A stretch of 64,000 bases of DNA from JBNKHG01 sp050290225 (GCA_050290225.1 JBNKHG010000030.1:54299-118298); one strand, 5' to 3'. Numbered from the stretch's first letter, positions 52,801 through 62,304 are shown. Program-made: numbers and translations. Notes: a model not told the origin generated them from the sequence alone.

Positions 52801-53412
52801 ATGCGGGATAACGCCAATCACAAAGTGGATCTGGAACTGGTGCGGCGAGTCCTGTCTCGTGACCGGGAGGCCTTTGAGCGCTTTTTTGATGCCTATTTCA
52901 GTCGCCTTTATCGCTTTTGTATCGCCCGGGTAGCCGACGAGGGCACCTGTGAAGACATCGTGCAGGAAACGCTGATCAAGGCATTGCAAAAACTCGATGG
53001 TTATCGCGGTGAAGCGGCACTGTTTTCATGGTTGTGCCAGATTTGCCGCCACGAGATCAGCAACTGGTACCGGCGCAGGGGCGAAAAACAGCAGGCGCTG
53101 GTGAGTCTGGATGACGACCCGCAGCTGCGGTCGGCGTTGGAGAGTTTTAATGCACTTGATGGACTCGACGAGTCCGAACGGCTGGTGGTTGAGAAACTGG
53201 TGATTCTGACCCTGGACTACCTTCCCGAACACTACAGCCGCGTATTGGAATATATGTATCTGGAGGGACTGAGTGTTAAGGAAATATCCGATCGTTTAAA
53301 CACAGGGGTTGTCGCGGTGCAGTCATTGTTGGCTCGCGCCAGAGTCGCGTTTCGGCGCGGCTTCAACGATCTGCAGCGCGAGGTTAAGGCGCCGCCACTG
53401 GGTAATAAGTGA
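52801..53412 (+). CDS. ECF-type RNA polymerase sigma factor
   Basis: 203 residues. Region 2 (EAFERFFDAYFSRLYRFCIAR to EDIVQETLIKALQKL, FSWLCQICRHEISNWYR) and region 4 (YSRVLEYMYLEGLSVKEISD, VAVQSLLARARVAFRRGF) are clear. The linker between is longer than usual and acidic. Its stop overlaps the start of the FecR-like gene by one base (TGATG), so the two are coupled. This group of sigma factors usually answers to a FecR protein and a TonB receptor, and both follow here. Confidence 0.9.
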   Translation: MRDNANHKVDLELVRRVLSRDREAFERFFDAYFSRLYRFCIARVADEGTCEDIVQETLIKALQKLDGYRGEAALFSWLCQICRHEISNWYRRRGEKQQALVSLDDDPQLRSALESFNALDGLDESERLVVEKLVILTLDYLPEHYSRVLEYMYLEGLSVKEISDRLNTGVVAVQSLLARARVAFRRGFNDLQREVKAPPLGNK

Positions 53413-54503
53413 TGACCGATAAAAGCAAAGGTGACATAAGGCAACGCGTCGACCGGGAGCGTCTCCAGGACGGTGACAGCGATGTGCGCCGGCTTATGGC
53501 CCTGGCTGCACGCCGGCGGGAACCGCCGCAGGGGATGCGCGAGCGGGTTCACAGTGCGGTGCTGGCAGGTTGGGAGTTCAGGCCAGAACACAAACCCCGG
53601 GCGCGGTTCCATCCTGCGCTAAGGCCTTGGGCACTGGCGGCGAGTCTGGTATTTGCGCTCGGAATCGTTATCGGCTACAGCTACTGGTATCCCCTGTCAA
53701 ACAGTGTCCCGGCCGGGGTGCTACTGCACGCGCGCGGCGAACACTCGGTCATGACGGAAACAGGTGAAGCCTATATTCCGGAGCCTGAAGCGGAGTTGCG
53801 GGGTGGCATGCTGGTGCAGACCGCTGCCGACGGCGTGATGATGATTCGCCTGGATCCGCACACCACTCTGCGTCTGGGCAGCAATACACGGGCGACCCTG
53901 CAACAGGGGGCTGAAGTGTGGTTGCATCGCGGGCAGCTTTATATCGACTCTTCCGGTACACGGGGAGGGCAGGGCGAACCCGCGGTACGCATCGTCACTC
54001 CCTTTGCCTCTGTCACTGATGTGGGCACGCTGTTTTCCGTGGCTGTTGCGGGTGAGTCCCTCACCGTGGCAGTGCGGGAGGGGGAGGTGCGAGTGCAATT
54101 GGATGCGGGGGCATCACCGGACCTGGCGTCGCCGGGTGGGAGCTTGGCGGCGGTGGCCGGTGCCGGTATTGGCGATTTGGTGACGATCGGCGAAGACGGC
54201 AGCGTCCGTCGGGAGCGCATTGCCACCACCGATCGACGTTGGTCCTGGATTCATATGGCGACAGAGGAGTTTGCCCTGAATTCCAGTACGCTCTATGACT
54301 TTTTACTGTGGGCGGCGCGTGAGTCCGGGTTGGAACTGAAATTTACCAGCGATGCCGTGCAGTTGGCGGCCAGGCAGACGCGCTTGCACGGCAGCGTCCA
54401 GGGGCTGGCTCCGGTGGACGCCATTACCACCGTATTGGCAACCACGGACTTCATTACCCGGGAGGGAGCCCCCTACGAGTTGGTAGTCGACTTCAGGCGT
54501 TAG
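53412..54503 (+). CDS. FecR-like sigma regulator with C-terminal STN-like domain
   Basis: 363 residues from the ATG at 53412. A cytoplasmic N-terminus of about 75 residues, one membrane helix (ALAASLVFALGIVIGYSYW), then the periplasmic FecR domain (GGMLVQTAADGVMMIRL to ASVTDVGTLFSVAVAGESL). The last 70 residues (LYDFLLWAARESGLELKFTS to DFITREGAPYELVVDF) look like a secretin/TonB short N-terminal (STN) fold. FecR proteins relay the receptor state to the sigma factor. Confidence 0.88.
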   Translation: MTDKSKGDIRQRVDRERLQDGDSDVRRLMALAARRREPPQGMRERVHSAVLAGWEFRPEHKPRARFHPALRPWALAASLVFALGIVIGYSYWYPLSNSVPAGVLLHARGEHSVMTETGEAYIPEPEAELRGGMLVQTAADGVMMIRLDPHTTLRLGSNTRATLQQGAEVWLHRGQLYIDSSGTRGGQGEPAVRIVTPFASVTDVGTLFSVAVAGESLTVAVREGEVRVQLDAGASPDLASPGGSLAAVAGAGIGDLVTIGEDGSVRRERIATTDRRWSWIHMATEEFALNSSTLYDFLLWAARESGLELKFTSDAVQLAARQTRLHGSVQGLAPVDAITTVLATTDFITREGAPYELVVDFRR

Positions 54504-54544
54504 ACGAATTTACACGGTCAAACTGCCGAGTGTTTGAGACAGTA

Positions 54545-57193
54545 ATGCGGCGACAGCGGAAATTTAAACAGGGATGCGGTTGCCATCTTTTGTGGGTGGT
54601 CACGGCACTGTTATGGCTCATGGCGGGCGGGGCCGCGACTGCCAGTCCCCCGGAAACGACCCTACAACCCGAGCTGGAGCAATTGCGTTTTGAGGGATTG
54701 TCGCTACCGCAAATCCTGGGGCATTACGAAGGCGAGGGATTCCATTTTATATACAGCTCTGACCTGGTGCGCGAGGGGACCCTGGTGCAACGGGAGCCGG
54801 TCGAAGGACCGGCGCTACAGCGGCTGCAAGCGGCGTTAAATCAGATTGGACTGATGCTGCGACCCGTTCGTGGCGAGAAAACGCAACGTTGGCTGATCGT
54901 GCGCTTGCCGCGCGAGAGCCTGCGTATTCGCGGTCGTATTACCGATGCCCAGTCCCAGGCTCCACTGGCGCGGGTTCGGGTTCAGGTGGCTGATGCAGGG
55001 GGGGACGCCGGCGCTTACAGCGACGCAATTTATTCGGATCCGGTCTATACCGATGAGCGTGGACGATTCGATATTCTCCTGCCCAGACAGCAAAGCCAGT
55101 TGCTGATTTCCCGCAACGGCTATGCCCGCCAGGCTGTCTCGCCGGTGAGGCAGGAGCGCGAGCTGGTGATACCGCTCAGCCCCCTGGCGGCCATTGAGGA
55201 ACTGGTGGTTACCGGCAGCCGTTACGACCTGAAAAAATCCAGGCGCATCTCCAGACACAGTTTTGATGCCGATGAGATCATCGCCCTGCCGGAGCTGGGC
55301 GATGATGCCCTGCGCACCGCAGCTCACTTGCCAGGTACGGCCTCCAACGGTTTGTCGGCAAGACCCTACATTCGAGGCGGCTTGCAGGATGAAACCCTGG
55401 TGTTGTTCAACAATGTGGAACTGCTGGAACCCTTCCATCTCAAGGATTTTCAAAGTGTGTTCTCGGGCCTGAATCCGAGCCTGATCAAGTCGATCCATGT
55501 CTATACCGGCGGCTTTCCGGCCAGCTATGGCGACCGCATGAGCGGCGTGATCGATGTGGAGCCGGTTGAAGAGTTACCGTCGCTGGGGGGCGAGGTCATC
55601 CTCAGCCTGCTGACCTCGGGCGTAGCCGGTTATGGCGATTTTGCCGAGGGGCGCGGTAACTGGGTGCTGGCGGCCCGGCGCGGCAACCTTGATCTGGTCA
55701 CCGATCACGTCAATCCCACACTCGGAAAGCCGTCCTATTCCGACTGGTTCGGGCAGCTGAGTTGGCAGTTGCCTTCCGGTAACCGCCTGGAGCTGGGCGG
55801 TCTCGGCTACAACGACGACATCGAGTTGCACGAGCTGGACCTGGTGGAGGGAGAGACCGGGCTCGAGCTCGAAGGTGAACAGGGGGCGTCTCGCTACCGT
55901 AACGCCTACGGTTGGTTGCAGTTGACCCGTGAGCACACGGCTGAGGATTACGACACGACTACCCTGTCGATGGGAGTCATCCGTCACAGTCGCGATGGTT
56001 TTGTGGTGGAAGACGAGGAGGGGCACAACAGTCTGGCCATCGATAACTGGTTCAAGGTCTGGAGACTGGATCACCAGGCACACCGTAAAATCGGGGACCT
56101 GCTTGGCGTTGACTTTGGTGGTCGCCTCAATTACCAGAAGGGGCGCTATCGCGCGATTGTTGAGGGTGAGCGCGGTCCCCTGGCCCAGGTACTCGGCATC
56201 CCCGAGGAAATCCGGCATCAACTCTACTTTACGCCTGAAGGATTCAGCGGCGGTCTGTTTACCTCAGTGCGACTGTCGCTCAAACCCTGGTGGACCGTCG
56301 AGGCCGGAACGCGGTGGGATTTCCAGACATACGGCCAGCGCGGTTATCGCGATCAGTTCAGCCCGCGTCTCAGTACTCGGCTGGACCTGACCGATGACTC
56401 TGTGTTGCGTCTTTCATTGGGGCGCTTTTACCAGCCCGATTCGATTCACGAATTGCAGGTGGGCGACGGCGTGGATCATTACCAACGGGCGCAATACACC
56501 GACAGTGTGATTCTTGGTTTCGAGCAGCACTGGGAATCGGGCCTCAAATTGCGGCTGGAGGGTTTTTACAAAAACGTGGATCGGCCCAAGCAACGTTTCG
56601 AAAACCTGTTGAATCCGCTGGCGTTGGTGCCCGAATTAGCGGCCGACCGCCTGCTGGTCGCACCCGACAGAGCTACCGCCAAAGGGCTGGAGGCAACCCT
56701 GAGTTACAACCCGGATGAGCGGCTGAATGTGTGGGTAAGTTATACCCGCGCTTCGGCGGACGATCAAATTGACGGTCGGAAAACGCCACGCAGTTGGGAC
56801 CAGCGTCAATCGCTGGCCGGCGGAGCGGTGTGGAATCACGATCCCTGGTCCTTGAGTGCGGCGCTGCGTTGGCACTCGGGTTGGCAAACCACCCGATTGC
56901 CGGATTCGCTGGACTCGCTGGAGCCCATCGATTTCGCACGCAACCGTGATCGGTTGTCATCGTTCATGTCTCTCGATCTGCGTGTCAGTCGCACCTGGCA
57001 GTGGCCCGGCCAGTCGCTGGTCTACTATATCGAGCTCACCAATGCTTTAAACCACGACAACGTGGGAGGCATGGATAACGCTGTGGAAGAGGATGACAGT
57101 GGCGCTTACCAGGTCGTGGTGGAGGAGGAACTGCTTTTGCCTCTGGTGCCGTCCATGGGTATTTTGTGGCGTTTTGGCGCCGAGCCGAGGTAG
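54545..57193 (+). CDS. TonB-dependent receptor with STN and carboxypeptidase-like domains
   Basis: 882 residues from the ATG at 54545; the GTG at 54530 is less likely. A signal peptide ends near GGAATASP. An STN signalling domain (about 35-120, LEQLRFEGLSLPQILGHYEG), a carboxypeptidase-regulatory-like domain (about 125-215), the plug (EELVVTGSRYDLKKSR, TGGFPASYGDRMSGVIDVE) and the barrel follow. The STN makes it a transducer able to signal to the FecR/sigma pair upstream. Substrate unknown; no enzyme gene is linked, so it is not a polysaccharide locus as such. Confidence 0.9.
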   Translation: MRRQRKFKQGCGCHLLWVVTALLWLMAGGAATASPPETTLQPELEQLRFEGLSLPQILGHYEGEGFHFIYSSDLVREGTLVQREPVEGPALQRLQAALNQIGLMLRPVRGEKTQRWLIVRLPRESLRIRGRITDAQSQAPLARVRVQVADAGGDAGAYSDAIYSDPVYTDERGRFDILLPRQQSQLLISRNGYARQAVSPVRQERELVIPLSPLAAIEELVVTGSRYDLKKSRRISRHSFDADEIIALPELGDDALRTAAHLPGTASNGLSARPYIRGGLQDETLVLFNNVELLEPFHLKDFQSVFSGLNPSLIKSIHVYTGGFPASYGDRMSGVIDVEPVEELPSLGGEVILSLLTSGVAGYGDFAEGRGNWVLAARRGNLDLVTDHVNPTLGKPSYSDWFGQLSWQLPSGNRLELGGLGYNDDIELHELDLVEGETGLELEGEQGASRYRNAYGWLQLTREHTAEDYDTTTLSMGVIRHSRDGFVVEDEEGHNSLAIDNWFKVWRLDHQAHRKIGDLLGVDFGGRLNYQKGRYRAIVEGERGPLAQVLGIPEEIRHQLYFTPEGFSGGLFTSVRLSLKPWWTVEAGTRWDFQTYGQRGYRDQFSPRLSTRLDLTDDSVLRLSLGRFYQPDSIHELQVGDGVDHYQRAQYTDSVILGFEQHWESGLKLRLEGFYKNVDRPKQRFENLLNPLALVPELAADRLLVAPDRATAKGLEATLSYNPDERLNVWVSYTRASADDQIDGRKTPRSWDQRQSLAGGAVWNHDPWSLSAALRWHSGWQTTRLPDSLDSLEPIDFARNRDRLSSFMSLDLRVSRTWQWPGQSLVYYIELTNALNHDNVGGMDNAVEEDDSGAYQVVVEEELLLPLVPSMGILWRFGAEPR

Positions 57194-57241
57194 GGGCGCC
57201 TGAACAGGGCGCCCGGCAAAGGGCTCAAGACGGCTTGCTCG

Positions 57242-58609
57242 CTATCGCACCGGTTCGCGCAGGGTGACAAACTCCTCGGCGGCGGTGGGGTGAATGCCGA
57301 TTGTGCTGTCGAAAATCGCCTTGGTGGCACCGGCTTTGATAGCGATGGCAATGCCCTGAATGATTTCCCCGGCATCCGGCCCCACCATATGGGCGGCGAT
57401 CACCCGGTCGCTGGCCTTGTCGACAATCAGCTTCATCAAGGTGCGCTCTTCACTGCCACTGATGGTGTTTTTCAGGGGGCGAAAGCTGGAGGTGTATACC
57501 GCGATATCGCCGTACTGCTCGCGAGCAATCTCCTCGCTGGGACCCACCGTGCCGATATTGGGCTGGCAGAAGACGGCGGTGGGAATGGCGTCATAGTCCA
57601 TCTGGCAAGGCTGGCCGTCGTAAAGGTGCCGTGCCAGGGCCATGCCTTCGGCCAGGGCCACCGGGGTCAGCTCCATGCGGCCGATCACATCGCCAAGGGC
57701 GTAGATGCTCGGCTCACTGGTTTGAAAACGGTCGTTGACCGCTACAGCGCCGCTGTCGGTGAGGGCGACATTAACCGTCTCCAGGCCGAGACCCTGCAAG
57801 TTGGGTTTGCGTCCGGTAGCGTAGAGAACCGTATCCGCCACCAGTTGGCTGCCGTCCAACAGTGTGGCCAGCAGACTGCCGTCGGATTGTTTGTCGATGC
57901 GCTCGATATTACTGTTAAAGCGCAGGTCCACACCCTTTTTGCGAATTTCGTCGGCAACAAATCCGCGAACCTCCTGATCGAAACCGCGCAGGAAGAGTTC
58001 GCGTCGGTATAGCTGAACCGTGTCCGCACCCAGACCGTTAAAAATCCCGGCGAACTCCACGGCGATATAGCCGCCGCCGACCACGATCAGACGCTGGGGG
58101 AAGCTTTCCAGGTCGAACACTTCATTGGAACTGATGGCGTGTTCGCTCCCGGGGAAGTTCGGGATATGGGGCCAGCCTCCCGTGGCGATCAGGATGCGCT
58201 CGGCGCTGAATTCACGTGCGCCTTCCGGCAGATTGACCACCACGCTGTGAGGGCCGGTGATGCGGGCGCGGCCCGGGTGAATCTCCACCGCGGCGCCCTC
58301 GAGCAGATTTTCATAGATGCCGTTGAGGCGGGCTATCTCCTGGCGCTTGTTGTCGCGCAGGGTGGACCAGTCAAACTGTGGTCGGTCGAGCGTCCAGCCG
58401 AAACCTGCAGCCTCGTTAAAGGTCTCGCTGAACTGGGAAGCATAGACGTAGAGTTTCTTGGGAACGCAGCCGACGTTGACGCAGGTGCCGCCCATATAGC
58501 GGTCCTCGGCCACCGCCACCCTGGCCCCGAGGCTGGCGGCTATGCGGCTGGCTCGCACGCCGCCGGAGCCTGCGCCTATCACATAGAGGTCGTAATCGTA
58601 TTTCGACAT
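57242..58609 (-). CDS. gor: Glutathione-disulfide reductase
   Basis: 455 residues from MSKYDYDLYVIGAGSGG; an earlier in-frame ATG (58660) lacks the GAGGGA ribosome site found here. FAD-binding GAGSGGVRAS, the redox disulfide GGTCVNVGCVPKK, the NADPH site VVGGGYIAVEFAG and the C-terminal active-site base in GIHPTAAEEFVTLREP are present. It regenerates reduced glutathione with NADPH. A palindrome CCTAT-N7-ATAGG in the upstream promoter region suggests redox control. It is convergent with the TonB receptor gene. Confidence 0.96.
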   Translation of the reverse strand: MSKYDYDLYVIGAGSGGVRASRIAASLGARVAVAEDRYMGGTCVNVGCVPKKLYVYASQFSETFNEAAGFGWTLDRPQFDWSTLRDNKRQEIARLNGIYENLLEGAAVEIHPGRARITGPHSVVVNLPEGAREFSAERILIATGGWPHIPNFPGSEHAISSNEVFDLESFPQRLIVVGGGYIAVEFAGIFNGLGADTVQLYRRELFLRGFDQEVRGFVADEIRKKGVDLRFNSNIERIDKQSDGSLLATLLDGSQLVADTVLYATGRKPNLQGLGLETVNVALTDSGAVAVNDRFQTSEPSIYALGDVIGRMELTPVALAEGMALARHLYDGQPCQMDYDAIPTAVFCQPNIGTVGPSEEIAREQYGDIAVYTSSFRPLKNTISGSEERTLMKLIVDKASDRVIAAHMVGPDAGEIIQGIAIAIKAGATKAIFDSTIGIHPTAAEEFVTLREPVR

Positions 58610-58697
58610 GTGTTCCCTCGACTGGTCATTGGGGAGAATCATTAACTGTGTGGCAGTCATTATAGAGGTTACAGGGTATTGTTACTCTCTATAATAA

Positions 58698-58714
58698 CCT
58701 ATGATTATGATAGG
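58698..58714 (-). promoter_or_regulatory. Candidate operator in the gor promoter
   Basis: Perfect palindrome CCTAT-GATTATG-ATAGG. On the minus strand it lies between a TTGACA (58718-58723) and a TATTAT (58691-58696), about 21 bp apart. The CTAT-N7-ATAG spacing is that of half an OxyR site, and the placement in an over-long spacer recalls MerR-type operators. Regulator unknown. Confidence 0.45.
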
Positions 58715-58772
58715 CATTGTCAATAATTATGGATGTTTGACAGGCAGGCGAGAGCGCCTGTGACAGGTATAA

Positions 58773-58813
58773 AAAAACCGACTCGCGGCAGGGTGCATGC
58801 AAAGTCGGTTTTT
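58773..58813 (-). terminator. Rho-independent terminator after rpsT
   Basis: AAAAACCGACT (58773-58783) pairs with AGTCGGTTTTT (58803-58813). On the minus strand it ends in a run of T and lies 27 nt beyond the rpsT stop; it can also act on the plus strand. Confidence 0.88.
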
Positions 58814-58839
58814 GGGACGCGGTTAACTCGCTGTCGCGC

Positions 58840-59106
58840 TTAGGCGGCGAGCGCTTTAACCTGGGCGTTCAGACGGCTCTTGTGACGGGCGGCCTTATTC
58901 TTGTGAATAATGCCCTTGTCGGCCATACGGTCGATAACCGGTACCGCTGCGGCGTAAGCAGCCTTGGCGTCTTCAACATTACCTGCTTCGATGGCTGCAA
59001 TCACTTTCTTGATGTAAGTGCGCACCATGGAACGCAGGCCGGCATTGTGCTGGCGAGCCTTCTCGTTCTGACGAGCACGTTTTTTAGCTTGAGGTGAATT
59101 AGCCAC
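58840..59106 (-). CDS. rpsT: Small-subunit ribosomal protein S20
   Basis: 88 residues, the normal length. MANSPQAKKRARQNEKARQHN is the signature N-terminus and the rest is a helical bundle rich in alanine and lysine. It binds 16S rRNA in ribosome assembly. GGAGCAATACGG precedes the start. A leader of about 150 nt follows the promoter, which leaves room for the S20 feedback control known in E. coli; such control here is inferred. Confidence 0.98.
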   Translation of the reverse strand: MANSPQAKKRARQNEKARQHNAGLRSMVRTYIKKVIAAIEAGNVEDAKAAYAAAVPVIDRMADKGIIHKNKAARHKSRLNAQVKALAA

Positions 59107-59265
59107 CGTATTGCTCCTGTAAGTCGATCCACTGTCTGGCTCTTAAAGCCTGTTATCTCTAAAAAGATGAAGATTAAGCCTGTCGCCCGGCCCGGCGCGC
59201 TATCTCAAACGCGCTATTTCGAACGCTCTTTTCAAAGATAGGAGGCCTAAATCTAAGGACGCGGT

Positions 59266-59293
59266 ATTATGCCGATTTGCGATCAATTGTCAA
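59266..59293 (-). promoter_or_regulatory. Sigma70-type promoter of rpsT
   Basis: On the minus strand a consensus TTGACA (59288-59293 read in reverse) is followed after 16 nt by CATAAT (59266-59271 in reverse). Distance to the rpsT start is about 155 nt. The other part of the 59107-59467 spacer shows no gene. Confidence 0.7.
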
Positions 59294-59467
59294 CACGTAC
59301 CGCTTAATCAAATCGCGCGAATCCATAACCCCTGTGGTTGATAGAAAGATTCCGTTTTAACGCCCGCCTGACTTCCGTGACCAGCGGCGTATACTGAGTA
59401 TCCCGTTTGTTTTGCCGGAAGGGGGCCGGTGGCTGCACGGGATTAACATAAATGCTGGAGGTGTGTG

Positions 59468-60220
59468 ATGGCTCGCCTGCTGTTTCTGTTATACGGTGGA
59501 TTCTGTTACCTGGTTTTCCTGGCCACATTTCTCTACGCCGTGGGCTTTATCGGCAATATCCTGGTGCCCAAGGCGATGGACTCGCCAGCGGAGACCGCAT
59601 TCCTGCCGGCATTGCTGATTAATCTGGCCCTGCTGTCGTTATTTGCCGTTCAGCACAGTGTGATGGCGAGACCCGCATTCAAACGCTGGTGGACCCGGTT
59701 TGTGCCGGTACAGGTGGAGCGCAGCACCTATGTGCTTCTGTCCAGCTTTGCGCTGATTCTGCTGTTTGCCCTATGGCAGCCATTGGGTGGCGTTGTCTGG
59801 CGCATGGAGAACACGCTGGCGATAAACCTGATGTGGTTGGGTTTTGTTTTTGGTTGGGGGCTGGTACTGGTCTCCACTTTTCTGATTAATCACTTTGATC
59901 TGTTTGGTTTGCGTCAAGTGTGGCTGCATTTTCGCAAGCAGCCCTACAAGCACCTGCGCTTTGCCACGCCGGGGCCCTACAAGCTCGTGCGTCACCCCCT
60001 GTATGTGGGTTGGCTGTTCGCCTTCTGGTGTACACCCCTGATGACAGTTACCCACCTGTTATTTGCGGTGGTGACCAGTGTCTATATCCTGGTGGCGATT
60101 CAGTTTGAGGAAAGGGATTTGCTGAGCTTTCACGGCGAGGACTACCGGCTCTATCGGGAGCGTACGCCGATGCTGATTCCCTTTAGCAAGCTCAGAGCGG
60201 CGAAGCGCCGACAGGTCTAA
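59468..60220 (+). CDS. MddA-like methanethiol S-methyltransferase / NnrU-family membrane protein
   Basis: 250 residues from the ATG at 59468 (GGAG seven nt upstream; a GTG one codon before is not needed). Five or six membrane helices. The C-terminal part shows GPYKLVRHPLYVGWL and QFEERDLLSFHGEDYRLYRE, the isoprenylcysteine-methyltransferase-type AdoMet fold used by MddA, which makes dimethyl sulfide from methanethiol. NnrU-family proteins share the same fold, so the substrate is not certain. Confidence 0.8.
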   Translation: MARLLFLLYGGFCYLVFLATFLYAVGFIGNILVPKAMDSPAETAFLPALLINLALLSLFAVQHSVMARPAFKRWWTRFVPVQVERSTYVLLSSFALILLFALWQPLGGVVWRMENTLAINLMWLGFVFGWGLVLVSTFLINHFDLFGLRQVWLHFRKQPYKHLRFATPGPYKLVRHPLYVGWLFAFWCTPLMTVTHLLFAVVTSVYILVAIQFEERDLLSFHGEDYRLYRERTPMLIPFSKLRAAKRRQV

Positions 60221-60236
60221 TCGGTACCCGACTACG

Positions 60237-60279
60237 AAAAAAAAGCCACCGGACTGACCAAGGGGAAGGTCACGGTGGC
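60237..60279 (-). terminator. Terminator after yebG
   Basis: GCCACCG (60245-60251) pairs with CGGTGGC (60273-60279), with GACC/GGTC extending the stem. On the minus strand it runs into eight T (60237-60244). It lies about 110 nt beyond yebG. Confidence 0.8.
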
Positions 60280-60386
60280 CAAGCTTGGGATGGTCTCGCG
60301 GTGCTAATGCGGTTGCTGCCCGCCAACCTGACAGGTGGCCAACCGACTAAGCACTTCAAGGCCTGCACGTAAATCTTTAACGGATT

Positions 60387-60677
60387 TTATGACTGGTTGA
60401 CGGCGAGGGGAGTGACCTTGTCATTAGTGTTTGCCGGTGGTTCTTCCAGGAGCGCTTCCGGTTTGCCCTTGCAGGCTTTGGCCAGGCTGTCGCGCCGCCG
60501 GGCCAGCAGCAGGCCGATCTCTTCGCCCTGGCTGTCGTTCAAACCGTCGATATGCTGCTCGATCAGGCTGGTGATATTAGCCGCCAGCTCCAGCATTTTG
60601 TCGTGTTCTTCGGCGTCTTTCTTGTTGTCAAACATGGCTCCGTCCCGATCGCATTTCCATACTGCAATTACACCCAT
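60387..60677 (-). CDS. yebG: DNA-damage-inducible protein YebG
   Basis: 96 residues. KCDRDGAMFDNKKDAEEHDKM and the acidic and helical middle match YebG, a small SOS protein of unknown activity. The expected LexA box is 20 nt upstream of the start codon, and a ribosome site AGGAGG lies near 60686. The C-terminal tail (PPANTNDKVTPLAVNQS) is specific to this strain or lineage. Confidence 0.92.
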   Translation of the reverse strand: MGVIAVWKCDRDGAMFDNKKDAEEHDKMLELAANITSLIEQHIDGLNDSQGEEIGLLLARRRDSLAKACKGKPEALLEEPPANTNDKVTPLAVNQS

Positions 60678-60696
60678 GGCTGGTCCTCCTTAGGGA

Positions 60697-60716
60697 TACT
60701 GTTTTTATATACAGTA
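60697..60716. promoter_or_regulatory. LexA-binding SOS box
   Basis: TACTGTTTTTATATACAGTA has CTGT-N8-ACAG with flanking TA, an almost perfect SOS box, placed at the yebG promoter. YebG is known to be LexA-regulated in E. coli. Confidence 0.92.
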
Positions 60717-60747
60717 TTTTTGTGGCGGGTGTTTGTCAACTGATTTT

Positions 60748-62304
60748 TTAGCGAGTATCGGGAATAGTGCCGTGGACGGCCAGGTTGGCGGCCGGCTCTA
60801 CCAGGGTGCCGGTCAATTGCTGCAAGGGCGCCAGTAACGGTTGTGGGTAGAGGCCGAATGCGATCAGGCCCAGGCTCAACGCGGTGATGAGCAGGCAGGC
60901 GCTCAGGTGCAATGGGCGCAATTGCCAGGGAAGGGGATCGGAAGGGATATCGGCGCCTTTAAACAGGGTGGAAATCGTGCGCAGGTAATAGAAAAGACCG
61001 ATGGCGCTGCCGATGACGAGAGTGGCGAGCAGACCCCAGAGCTCTGCCTGAATGGCAACGGCAAACAGGTAGAATTTGCCGATAAAACCGAAGGTCAGTG
61101 GCAGGCCGGCCAGGGATAATAGCGCGGCTGTCAGCGCCAGGGCGATCAGCGGGTGGTGCCAGAAAAGACCGCGATAGTCCGCCAGTTCGCCACACTCCTC
61201 CGAACTTTGCCGACGGTCACTGGACAGCAGGCAGACGATACCAAACGCTACCAGGCTGGTGGCCATATAGGCCATCAGATAGACAACGGCGGCCTCAACC
61301 GCGAGGGCCTCCTGCCGGGATTGCAGGGTCAGGAAGACGATCAATATATAGCCGAGGTGGGCGATGGAAGAGTAGGCCAGCAGGCGTTTGAGGTTGTCTT
61401 GCAGCAGCGCCAGCCAGTTACCGGCAATCATGGAGAGCCCGGCGATAATGGCGATAGCCAGGGCAACAGGCGACTGGGCCAGGTTGTCGCTGACCACAAA
61501 AAAGCGCAACAGGGCACTGAATATGGCGGCCTTGGAGAGGGTGGCCAGGAAGGCGGTTACCGGGGCTGGCGCACCCTGGTAGACATCCGGTGTCCACAGA
61601 TGAAAGGGAAACAGGGAGAGCTTAAACGCGATACCGGCCAGAAGAAGCACCAACCCCGCCGTGTAAACGGCGGAAGCTGTCTGCTTGCCGGCAAACCCGG
61701 CGAAGTCCATGTGACCGGTTTCCAGGTACAGAAGGGCAATACCGAAAAACAATATCGCCGAAGCGACGCCCGAGAGAACCAGGTACTTCAGGCCCGCTTC
61801 CAGTGAATGATCGAGTGGCGCTGAGTGGGTGATATGGGGGGGCAGCTCGATACGCGAGCTATAGGCAATCATGGCAAAAAGGGTAACGCCCAGTGTTTCG
61901 AGACCCAGCAGCAGGCCGACAAAGTGGTGGGCACAAGACAACACAAGTGTTCCAAATGTGCCTATGAGCAACAACAGGTAAAACTCCTCCCGATGCACTC
62001 GCCGACCCTGCCAATAAGGGTAAGCGAGCCAGCAAACCGCCAGCGCCGCACAAAGCAACAGGCCCGACATCATCAACCCGTAGTGGTCGATCAGCAGTAT
62101 CGGCGTCACCCGCAACGGTGCCTGTTGGGCGGCGATGGGCAGGCTGGCTAGGGTCAACACCAGCGTGGCACTGGTCAATACCATAACCACAAGGTGGCAG
62201 TGCCTGGTTTGGCGTATAAACGCCGACAACAGCATTACCACCAGGGTGCCGGTTGCGAGAACCTCCAGGGGGAGTAATGCGATAAGTTCTGCAGTGCCAA
62301 TCAT
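60748..62304 (-). CDS. nuoN: NADH-quinone oxidoreductase subunit N
   Basis: 518 residues with about 14 membrane helices. The antiporter-like core has the conserved glutamate in LLLGLETLG (about 135), the lysines in GLKYLVLSG and LFPFHLWTPDVYQGAP, and LLAYSSIAHLGY. NuoN is one of the proton-pumping membrane subunits of complex I. It is 46 nt after nuoM on the minus strand and is the last gene of the nuo operon here. Confidence 0.97.
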   Translation of the reverse strand: MIGTAELIALLPLEVLATGTLVVMLLSAFIRQTRHCHLVVMVLTSATLVLTLASLPIAAQQAPLRVTPILLIDHYGLMMSGLLLCAALAVCWLAYPYWQGRRVHREEFYLLLLIGTFGTLVLSCAHHFVGLLLGLETLGVTLFAMIAYSSRIELPPHITHSAPLDHSLEAGLKYLVLSGVASAILFFGIALLYLETGHMDFAGFAGKQTASAVYTAGLVLLLAGIAFKLSLFPFHLWTPDVYQGAPAPVTAFLATLSKAAIFSALLRFFVVSDNLAQSPVALAIAIIAGLSMIAGNWLALLQDNLKRLLAYSSIAHLGYILIVFLTLQSRQEALAVEAAVVYLMAYMATSLVAFGIVCLLSSDRRQSSEECGELADYRGLFWHHPLIALALTAALLSLAGLPLTFGFIGKFYLFAVAIQAELWGLLATLVIGSAIGLFYYLRTISTLFKGADIPSDPLPWQLRPLHLSACLLITALSLGLIAFGLYPQPLLAPLQQLTGTLVEPAANLAVHGTIPDTR

